Below are positions 17,331-25,224 of a stretch of 64,000 nt of DNA, in pieces (position 1 is the stretch's first letter; each line of letters starts with the position of its first letter). Source of the DNA: Bacillota bacterium (GTDB taxonomy: Bacteria; Bacillota; Clostridia; TANB77; CAG-465); the NCBI GenBank assembly GCA_023460235.1, contig JAEWRE010000043.1, positions 1 through 64,000 of the forward strand, given 5' to 3'. Under the pieces are notes generated by a model. It was not told the DNA's origin, made no database searches, and was given only the letters and a program-made list of their open reading frames with translations. The position numbers were made by a program, and so were the translations under genes.

Positions 17331-18968
17331 ATGTTTGAAAATATTAAATCGAAAAAAAATCCAATAGGTGTTGAGTTTATAAAAAGGGGACTACTTACAG
17401 ATAGTCAAGTAGACAGAGTACTACAATATCAAAAAGAGCATAAGGAATTAAAGTTTGCTGAAATAGTTGATATACTAGATATGTGTGATAAATCACAATT
17501 GCTTGAGACTTTAGCTGATAAAGTTGGTATAACTCCTGTAACACTAGATGGAGATATAACTGTAAATCCAGTAAAATACATCCCAAGAGATATGATTATA
17601 AATTATAAGGTTATGCCTTTTGATATTGATGGAAATACTTTAAAAGTAGCGTTTTCTGATCCACAAGATGTTGATAAAGTAAAAGAAATAGAGCTTTTAC
17701 TTATGAATGCCGGATACAATATGGAAGTATATATAACTTTATATACAGCTATTATGAAGCAAATAGAGCAAATAAGAACAGTTGATAGTAAGTTTGTTGA
17801 TAAAGAAGAAAAAGATGTTACAAAACTAATAGATAATATAATTATGACTGCTATACAAAAAAGAGCCAGTGATATTCATATTGAACCTATGGAAGATAAA
17901 GTAAGAATCAGATTTAGAATTGATGGTGAATTAATTACTATAACTGAGCTTCCAAAAAATAGACAAGATATCGTAACAGGAAGACTTAAATCGATTTCAA
18001 ATATGTATCAAGAAATTACTTATGATCAAGATGGAAGTATAAACACTTACGAAAATTTCAGTATCCGTGTATCAAGTCAAAAAAATGTTAACGGAGAAAA
18101 ATTTGTACTTAGATTATTAAGAAAAAATACTGAAGCAAAAAATTTATTTGAACTTGGATTTGAAAATGATGATGAACTAGTTGCAAAAGCTTTTGATAAA
18201 AGAAATAGTATAGTTCTTGTATGTGCACCAACTGGAGAAGGTAAAACTACAACTTTATATAGTGTAATTGAATATCTTGATAAGCCTCAAATTAATATAA
18301 TATCAATTGAAAACCCAGTTGAAAGAAGATTAAAAGGTGTAAATCAGGTAGAAATAGGACCAAATATTAGTTTTGACTCTGCACTTAGAACAGTTCTAAG
18401 ACAAGATCCAGATATTGTTCTTGTTGGAGAAATAAGAGATGTTGAGACTGCTAAAATTGCTATAGAAGCAGGACAAACAGGACATTTAGTTTTAAGTACA
18501 ATACATACAATTGATTCAATTGAGGCTATTACAAGAATAAGAAAAATGGGTATATCAGATTACGATGTATCAGCTACACTTGTAACATCAATATCACAAA
18601 GACTTGTTAGAAAGCTATGTAATAAGTGTAAAAAACCACATGAAATTACAGAAGATGAAAAAAGGTATATTGAAAGAGTTACAAAAATAACTGGACAAGA
18701 ATTTGATTTAGAAAGTGCACAAATGTATGAACCTGTTGGTTGTAAATACTGCAATGATATCGGGTATTATGAAAGAATTGCATTATTTGAAGTGTTATGC
18801 GTAGATGATTACTTAAAAGATATGATTTCAGACGGAAAATCTACAATTGATATTCGTAAATATGCAATTGAAAATACAGGATATAGACCACTAATTGCAG
18901 ATGGTGTAAAAAAAGTATTAGAAGGCATTACAACAATTGATGAGCTAAAGAGAAAAATAACATTATAA
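17331..18968 (+). CDS. pilB: Type IV pilus extension ATPase PilB
   Basis: 545 residues. The N-terminal MshEN/GspE-II domain (about 10-140) is followed by N2D and the RecA-like motor: Walker A APTGEGKT at 299-306, Asp box RASDIHIEP, Walker B ILVGEIRD at 363-370 and His box GHLVLSTIHT at 384-393. Four cysteines near the C-terminus (CNKCKK and GCKYC) form the zinc site of PilB/GspE. It powers pilus extension at the cytoplasmic face. GAGGAGG upstream fixes the start. Confidence 0.93.
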   Translation: MFENIKSKKNPIGVEFIKRGLLTDSQVDRVLQYQKEHKELKFAEIVDILDMCDKSQLLETLADKVGITPVTLDGDITVNPVKYIPRDMIINYKVMPFDIDGNTLKVAFSDPQDVDKVKEIELLLMNAGYNMEVYITLYTAIMKQIEQIRTVDSKFVDKEEKDVTKLIDNIIMTAIQKRASDIHIEPMEDKVRIRFRIDGELITITELPKNRQDIVTGRLKSISNMYQEITYDQDGSINTYENFSIRVSSQKNVNGEKFVLRLLRKNTEAKNLFELGFENDDELVAKAFDKRNSIVLVCAPTGEGKTTTLYSVIEYLDKPQINIISIENPVERRLKGVNQVEIGPNISFDSALRTVLRQDPDIVLVGEIRDVETAKIAIEAGQTGHLVLSTIHTIDSIEAITRIRKMGISDYDVSATLVTSISQRLVRKLCNKCKKPHEITEDEKRYIERVTKITGQEFDLESAQMYEPVGCKYCNDIGYYERIALFEVLCVDDYLKDMISDGKSTIDIRKYAIENTGYRPLIADGVKKVLEGITTIDELKRKITL

Positions 18969-18984
18969 GGGAGTAGATTAAGAT

Positions 18985-20082
18985 ATGGATTTAATATATT
19001 TAATAATAGATAAGGCAATTAGTTTAGATGCAACAGATATTCACTTAGCACCAGGCCTTGTTCCAGTTTATAGAATAAGTAGAAAATTATTTTTTGATGA
19101 AACTAAACTTCCACTTGATGAAGTTATATTAAATCAATTTTTAGACTATTTTTATGAAAAGAATAAAGGGTTAAAAGAAAAATTTGAATTAAAGAAGCAA
19201 GCTGACTTTTCTTATTCATATAAAGAAACAAGATTTAGAATAAATGTATCAATAACAAAAGGAATACCAACATTTTCTATTAGAATAATACCAAATGGAG
19301 AGATAAAAGCTGATTCTCTAGGACTAAAAGATATTATTAGAAAAGTTCAAAGAGTTCATTCTGGGCTTGTATTAATTACAGGTAAGGTAAACTCAGGTAA
19401 ATCAACTACAATGAATGCATTTTTACAAGAAGTAAATAGAACAGAAAATAAAAAAATAGTAACTTTAGAAGATCCAATTGAGTATGAACATACTTCTCAA
19501 AAATCTATTGTAATTCAAAAAGAAATTGGAGAACAATCAGATGTTATAAATTTTAATGCAGGACTTGTAAACTTATTAAGAGAAGATGCTGATATTACAG
19601 TTCTTGGAGAAATAAGAGACAGAAAAACAATGGATGTTGCAATAGATCTTGCTGAATCTGGCGGACTTGTTATTGGAACATTACATACACGTTCTTGTGG
19701 TGAAACAATAGAAAGAATAATAAATATGTATGATCCAGGTGAACAAATGGCAATAAAAAATTCAATATCTTCAGTGCTTAAAATAGTTGTATCTCAAAAA
19801 CTACTTGTTAGTACTAAAAATACACTAATACTTGTTCCTGAAATAATGGTTGTAAATAATACAATTGAAGCTCAAATAAGACAAGAAAAGTTTAGTGTAT
19901 CTGATATAGAAGATTCAATTCATACACAAAAGGAAAATGGATGTGTAAGTTATGAAAGCTCATTTGCTGATATGTATGCAAAAGGTCTACTTGATATGGC
20001 AACAGTTGTGGAAAATGTTGATCCTAACAGACTTAGTATAATAAAAAATCTAATTGTAAGTTACGGTGGAGAAGTAACTTAA
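18985..20082 (+). CDS. pilT: Type IV pilus retraction ATPase PilT
   Basis: 365 residues with no zinc cysteines and a short N-terminal PAS-like domain (about 1-100), as in PilT. Walker A is GKVNSGKS at 133-140 instead of the usual PTGSGKS; VLGEIRD lies at 206-212 and the His box GLVIGTLHT at 227-235. The AIRNLIRE motif that defines classical PilT is only loosely present (NNTIEAQIRQEK). So this is a PilT-like motor, probably for retraction, but divergent. Its presence next to pilB argues for a retractable pilus rather than a pure secretion pseudopilus. Confidence 0.85.
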   Translation: MDLIYLIIDKAISLDATDIHLAPGLVPVYRISRKLFFDETKLPLDEVILNQFLDYFYEKNKGLKEKFELKKQADFSYSYKETRFRINVSITKGIPTFSIRIIPNGEIKADSLGLKDIIRKVQRVHSGLVLITGKVNSGKSTTMNAFLQEVNRTENKKIVTLEDPIEYEHTSQKSIVIQKEIGEQSDVINFNAGLVNLLREDADITVLGEIRDRKTMDVAIDLAESGGLVIGTLHTRSCGETIERIINMYDPGEQMAIKNSISSVLKIVVSQKLLVSTKNTLILVPEIMVVNNTIEAQIRQEKFSVSDIEDSIHTQKENGCVSYESSFADMYAKGLLDMATVVENVDPNRLSIIKNLIVSYGGEVT

Positions 20083-20114
20083 ACTAAATATTTTTACTTT
20101 TTAGGAGGTGTACA

Positions 20115-21452
20115 ATGCCAAATTACAAATATAGGGTCATTTTTGAAGACGGAAGAATTGGAAGAGGAAAAATAATTGCATCAAGTAGAATAAGTGCTAT
20201 AGAAAAACTGAAAATGGAAAAAAATCAGCCTATTATGATAAAGAGAATGGGCGGAGAAAAGACTAAATATAATACAAGAGTTGACTATAGTAAATTAAAG
20301 AAACCTACCGTTGAAAGAAGAAAAAAGAAGAATAGACCAAAAATCAATATAATGAAATTAACTCTTGATGACCTAAAAAAATTGGACTTGCACCCTTTCG
20401 CAAGAGTAAAAACAAAAGATATTGTAACATTTGTAAACAATATATATATATTAAAAAAAGCAAAATTTAATAACGTTCAAGCATTAGAAGCTGTTTATCA
20501 AGGAACTGAAAATCCTGCATTTAAAGATATAGTTGAAGATTTATTAATTGGAGTTCAATCTGGTGAAAAATTAAACACTATAATGGAAGGCTATCCAAAA
20601 GTTTTTCCACCGATGTTTGTAAACTTTGTTAGGGTTGGAGAAGAGTCTGGTAATTTAGATACTGCTTTACTATATGCAAGAGATTATGTTGAATCATCTC
20701 AAAAATTAAATAAAAGAATAAAAGCAGCAATAATTCCTAGGGTATTACAATTTGTTGGTATAATGATTGCAATGTTTGTTGCGCTTATAATAGGTGTACC
20801 AATACTAAAAGATGTATATACGATGTTTGGTTCTGAGCAAGAAATTCCAAAAGCGACTATGATTGGATTTTCTATTGCAGAATGGTTAATAGCAAATTGG
20901 TATGTACCAACCATTATAATTGCATTGCTTGTTGGAGCATTTATATTTTATATTCGTACTCCAAGAGGCAGATATAATTGGGACAAATTCTTAGTCACAG
21001 GACCTGTAGTTGGTAAATTAATAGACAATATAATAGTTAGTAACTTCTTTCAAGCGATGTTACTAAACTTAAAAAATGGTATGAGAATTCAAGAAAGTCT
21101 TGAAGTATCTAAAAATGTAACTAACAATTATTATTTTCTATCTGCAGTAGAAGCAGGTAAGGTAAACATACAATCAGGTGAATCGTGGATAGAACCATTT
21201 GATGAAAAGAATCTTTTTAAACCTATGGTATCAGAAATGTTAAACATAGGTATGAAAACTGAACTTTCTGAAATGATGGATAAAGTAAATGAATATATTA
21301 AGACAGAAATTGATGAGTCTCTTGCAAAATTTGTAAAAGTACTACCAGATATTACTTATTTATTTGTTGGTATTGCAATGATAGCATTAGTTATTACAGT
21401 TGTAGTTCCACTTACAAATGTATATATGGGAGGATTTATTTCACTACAATAA
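20115..21452 (+). CDS. pilC: Type IV pilus inner-membrane platform protein PilC
   Basis: 445 residues. A basic N-terminal region (1-95) precedes two GspF domains (about 100-215 and 300-430), each with the cytoplasmic helical bundle. Membrane segments are at about 212-235, 265-283 and 418-438. VRVGEESGNLDTAL and the second-domain GMKTELSEMMDKV match the conserved E/G-rich signature. It links the motors to the growing pilus. AGGAGGTG upstream of the ATG. It is the last gene of the operon. Confidence 0.9.
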   Translation: MPNYKYRVIFEDGRIGRGKIIASSRISAIEKLKMEKNQPIMIKRMGGEKTKYNTRVDYSKLKKPTVERRKKKNRPKINIMKLTLDDLKKLDLHPFARVKTKDIVTFVNNIYILKKAKFNNVQALEAVYQGTENPAFKDIVEDLLIGVQSGEKLNTIMEGYPKVFPPMFVNFVRVGEESGNLDTALLYARDYVESSQKLNKRIKAAIIPRVLQFVGIMIAMFVALIIGVPILKDVYTMFGSEQEIPKATMIGFSIAEWLIANWYVPTIIIALLVGAFIFYIRTPRGRYNWDKFLVTGPVVGKLIDNIIVSNFFQAMLLNLKNGMRIQESLEVSKNVTNNYYFLSAVEAGKVNIQSGESWIEPFDEKNLFKPMVSEMLNIGMKTELSEMMDKVNEYIKTEIDESLAKFVKVLPDITYLFVGIAMIALVITVVVPLTNVYMGGFISLQ

Positions 21453-21477
21453 TATAAAAAAATAAATAATCAAAGCA

Positions 21478-21520
21478 ATAAATCAAAGTATCGTTAAAAT
21501 ACTTTGATTTATTTATATAT
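21478..21520. terminator. Bidirectional terminator between pilC and the YcgQ-like gene
   Basis: A 13-base arm at 21478-21490 pairs with 21500-21512, with T-rich sequence on the right and A-rich sequence on the left. It can stop both converging transcripts. Confidence 0.8.
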
Positions 21521-21531
21521 ATTTTATATTA

Positions 21532-22032
21532 TTATTGAGCTGCCGTTTTATTTTCTACAAATGTATTTGCAGGAGCCGTTATTTTTTGAATAGTACCTAC
21601 TTGCAATACTGGCATAGTCCCGTTATAATCACCTTTTGTAATTACACCTGTAATCTCTACCCATTCGTTATCTTTGAATTTTGCTGCATCCTTGTAAGAG
21701 CATAAAAATCCAGCAACAGTATCTTCACTATTTACAATTACATTTCTTCCACAAACAAAGTAAGTGTCTTTAAAATCAGGCATTCTAAAAACAAACCCAC
21801 TTAGCTTTACTGTTTTACCAAGATTTGCATCTATATTATCGTGTACAGTCTTTAGAGTAGCAACAAAGTTATCTTCAGTTATAACATAATCATAATTTGT
21901 ATTTGTTTTTGCATTTACACTGCTAACTCTGGTACTAGTACCAAATTCTATTATTGTTACAACAATTAATGCTATTATTAAGCAAGTAATTAGTATTTTC
22001 TTAATATCAAGTTTAAAGTTTACAACAAACAT
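21532..22032 (-). CDS. YcgQ/DUF1980-like C-terminal domain protein with one membrane helix (166 aa)
   Basis: One N-terminal helix (about 12-30) and a soluble domain. The stretch LSGFVFRMPDFKDTYFVCG and WVEITGVI resembles the C-terminal OB-like domain of the YcgQ/TIGR03943 family, which normally works with the YcgR permease. The polytopic N-terminal half of that family is absent and no permease gene is adjacent. It may be a standalone binding protein. It is transcribed alone, opposite to secA. Confidence 0.55.
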   Translation of the reverse strand: MFVVNFKLDIKKILITCLIIALIVVTIIEFGTSTRVSSVNAKTNTNYDYVITEDNFVATLKTVHDNIDANLGKTVKLSGFVFRMPDFKDTYFVCGRNVIVNSEDTVAGFLCSYKDAAKFKDNEWVEITGVITKGDYNGTMPVLQVGTIQKITAPANTFVENKTAAQ

Positions 22033-22185
22033 ATATTCACCAGTCCTTTACCTTTTAATACATGTATATTCAAAATAGATATTTATATGAAAAATAATAT
22101 AAACAATTAAAATATAAAATACATATATTTTGTGTTAAATAGAATATAAAAATATTGCTATAACTCTAAATATATATAAATTTAT

Positions 22186-22213
22186 TTGATTTTATGTATT
22201 TTTGTGATATAAT
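22186..22213 (+). promoter_or_regulatory. Promoter of secA
   Basis: TTGATT at 22186-22191, a 16-base spacer and TATAAT at 22208-22213, with TG in the extended -10 position. Confidence 0.75.
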
Positions 22214-22240
22214 ATCTCTTGTAAAACTTTGGAGGTAAAC

Positions 22241-25009
22241 ATGAAATTAATTGAAAAAATATTTGGTTCATATAGTAAAAGAGAACTTTCAAAAATTGAG
22301 CCTATAGTAAATAAAATTTTAGCATTAGATGAAGATATGCAAAAATTAACAGATGATGAATTAAAAAATAAAACTAATGAATTCAAAGGAAGACTTTCAA
22401 AAGGCGAAACATTAGATGATATATTAGTAGAAGCATATGCAGTTGTTAGAGAAGCTAGTAATAGAGTATTTGAGAAAAAACCATTTAAGACTCAAGTTAT
22501 AGGTGGAATAGTTCTTCATCAAGGAAGAATATCTGAAATGAAAACTGGTGAAGGTAAAACATTATGTGCTGCGTTTCCGTTATATTTAAATGCTCTTTTA
22601 TCTAAAGGTTCACATTTAGTAACTGTAAATGATTATCTTGCAAAAAGCCAAGGAATTTTAATGGGTAAACTATATAAATTTTTAGGGTTATCAACAGGAA
22701 TAGTTCTTTCTGGAATGACTCCAGATCAAAAAAAAGTTGCTTATGCATGTGATATTACTTATGGTACTAATAACGAATTCGGATTTGATTACCTAAGAGA
22801 TAATATGGCAATGAGAAAAGAAGAAATGGTTCAAAGAGAATTAAATTATGCTATTGTCGATGAAATAGATAGTATATTAATTGATGAAGCAAGAACACCT
22901 TTAATAATATCTGGTATGGTAAACAAAAAAAGCGATCTTTATGAAAGAGCAGATAAGTTTGCAAAAGGACTTAGTGTAAGAACAATTGTTGAAAATGATG
23001 ATAAAGTATATGATGCTAAAGATGAAGAATATGATTATATAGTTGATCTTAAGGCTCATACAGTAGCACTTACAGAAACAGGTACAAAAAAGGCTGAAAA
23101 ATATTTTAGTATTACTTCATTAAGTGATTTTGATAATTTAGCTATATCTCATCACATTAATCAAGCAATTAGAGCTTATGGATTAATGAAAAAAGAAAAA
23201 GACTATATAGTTAAAGATGGAGAAGTTATAATTGTTGATGAATTCACAGGAAGACTTATGAGTGGTAGAAGATATAGTGATGGACTACATCAAGCTATTG
23301 AAGCTAAAGAAGGTGTAAAAATTGCATCTGAGAGTCAAACACTTGCTACTATTACTTTCCAAAACTACTTTAGATTATATTCTAAACTAGCAGGTATGAC
23401 TGGTACTGCTAAAACTGAAGAAGATGAATTTAAAGGTATATACAAACTAGATGTAGTAGAAATACCTACAAATAAAGAAGTTATAAGACAAGATTTAAAT
23501 GATGTAATATATAAGACTCAAAAAGCTAAATATAATGCAATTGTTGAAGATGTAAAAGAAAGTTATGAAAAAGGACAACCAGTTCTTGTTGGTACAGTTT
23601 CAATTGATAAATCTGAAATAATTAGTAGTTTACTTTCAAAAGCAAAAGTTCCTCATCAAGTTTTAAATGCTAAATATCATGAAAAAGAAGCAGAAATTAT
23701 TGCCCAAGCTGGTAAATACAAAACTGTAACAATTGCAACAAATATGGCTGGACGTGGAACAGATATATTACTTGGAGGAAATGCTGAATTCTTAGTAAAA
23801 AAAGAACTTGAAAAATTAGGATATTCAAATGAAGTAATTGAGATGGCTGTGACTCCTATACATTATGAAAATGAAGAAGTTATAAAAGCAAAATCAGATA
23901 TTGAAATTATTGAAAAAAAATTAAAACCAGAACTTGAAGAAGATCGTAAGAAAGTTATAGAAGCAGGCGGTTTAAAGATTATAGGTAGTGAAAGACATGA
24001 ATCTAGAAGAATAGACAATCAGTTAAGAGGACGTGCTGGTCGTCAAGGTGATATAGGTCAAAGTAAGTTCTATATATCATTAGAAGATGACTTGATGAAA
24101 CTATTTGGATCTGAAAGAATGATTTCAATGATTGAGATGCTAGGTCTTCCAGAAGATACACCTATTGAACAAAAAATGTTAAATGGTGCTATTGAGACAG
24201 CTCAAAAGAAAGTAGAAGGAAGAAACTACTCAATAAGAAAGAATGTACTTGAATATGACGATGTAATGAACAAACAAAGAGAAATTATATATTCTCAAAG
24301 AAGAGATGTTCTTAACGCGGAACATATAGATAATATCGTTATTAATCTTGCTAAAGCAAAAACTAATAAAATAGTAAAAACATATTTTGATGATGCAGTT
24401 TCAATTGATGCAGTTGATTTTAGTTCACTAAACTCAGTTTTATTAAATTTATTTGGTGAAGATAATATTTTGACTAAATCAGATATTGATATTATGGAAG
24501 TTGAAGATATTCAAAATATACTTATTGAAAAAATAAAAGCTATATATGAATCTAAACATGAAGAAGCTAAGAAATTAAATTCAGAAGATGTTTTAAATGG
24601 CATAGAAAGATACTTAATTCTTAATACAGTAAATGAAAGATGGATGGATCATATTGATAATATAACTGGTCTAAAAGAAGGAATTGGACTTAGAGCATAT
24701 GCTCAAACAAATCCTATTGAAGCTTATAAGATTGAATGTTTCAATATGTTTGAAGAACTTATTGATACTATTCAAGAAGAATCTACAAAAGCAGTATTTT
24801 CTGTTAGACCAAATGTAAATAACAATCTACAAAAAGTTGTACAACTTGAAAATGAGAGTTCTATTACAAATATTACAACTAATGAAAATGGAAGTAATGG
24901 AAAAGTAAAAAGAGAACCTATAAAAGTTGACAAAAAGATTGGTAGAAATGATCCATGTCCTTGTGGAAGTGGAAAGAAATACAAACAGTGTTGTGGAAAA
25001 GATGAATAA
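22241..25009 (+). CDS. secA: Preprotein translocase ATPase SecA
   Basis: 922 residues from the ATG at 22241, which has GGAGG at 22231-22235; an upstream TTG overlaps that site and is rejected. Walker A EMKTGEGKT lies at about 99-107, with VDEIDSILIDEART, GRAGRQGD and the helical scaffold all present. The C-terminus carries the zinc SEC-C motif CPCGSGKKYKQCC. It drives export through SecYEG, including the prepilins and signal-peptide proteins encoded around it. Single gene with its own promoter and terminator. Confidence 0.97.
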   Translation: MKLIEKIFGSYSKRELSKIEPIVNKILALDEDMQKLTDDELKNKTNEFKGRLSKGETLDDILVEAYAVVREASNRVFEKKPFKTQVIGGIVLHQGRISEMKTGEGKTLCAAFPLYLNALLSKGSHLVTVNDYLAKSQGILMGKLYKFLGLSTGIVLSGMTPDQKKVAYACDITYGTNNEFGFDYLRDNMAMRKEEMVQRELNYAIVDEIDSILIDEARTPLIISGMVNKKSDLYERADKFAKGLSVRTIVENDDKVYDAKDEEYDYIVDLKAHTVALTETGTKKAEKYFSITSLSDFDNLAISHHINQAIRAYGLMKKEKDYIVKDGEVIIVDEFTGRLMSGRRYSDGLHQAIEAKEGVKIASESQTLATITFQNYFRLYSKLAGMTGTAKTEEDEFKGIYKLDVVEIPTNKEVIRQDLNDVIYKTQKAKYNAIVEDVKESYEKGQPVLVGTVSIDKSEIISSLLSKAKVPHQVLNAKYHEKEAEIIAQAGKYKTVTIATNMAGRGTDILLGGNAEFLVKKELEKLGYSNEVIEMAVTPIHYENEEVIKAKSDIEIIEKKLKPELEEDRKKVIEAGGLKIIGSERHESRRIDNQLRGRAGRQGDIGQSKFYISLEDDLMKLFGSERMISMIEMLGLPEDTPIEQKMLNGAIETAQKKVEGRNYSIRKNVLEYDDVMNKQREIIYSQRRDVLNAEHIDNIVINLAKAKTNKIVKTYFDDAVSIDAVDFSSLNSVLLNLFGEDNILTKSDIDIMEVEDIQNILIEKIKAIYESKHEEAKKLNSEDVLNGIERYLILNTVNERWMDHIDNITGLKEGIGLRAYAQTNPIEAYKIECFNMFEELIDTIQEESTKAVFSVRPNVNNNLQKVVQLENESSITNITTNENGSNGKVKREPIKVDKKIGRNDPCPCGSGKKYKQCCGKDE

Positions 25010-25013
25010 TGGG

Positions 25014-25047
25014 AAAGCCCTAGAATGTGTGAATTCTAGGGCTTTTT
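25014..25047 (+). terminator. Intrinsic terminator of secA
   Basis: A 13-base perfect stem (25014-25026 with 25033-25045) followed by T. Confidence 0.9.
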
Positions 25048-25224
25048 CAGACCGCAATACAAAAAAATAGTTTGTTAATATGAAGAAATTATTACACTTA
25101 ATAACAAATATTTATATATTTTAACAAAATAATATATAAAGTATCAAAAATGTATAAAAAAGTATTGAAAAATGTTTTTGTTGATGTTAATCTATAATTA
25201 TATAACTATGAGGTGTTTTTTTGT

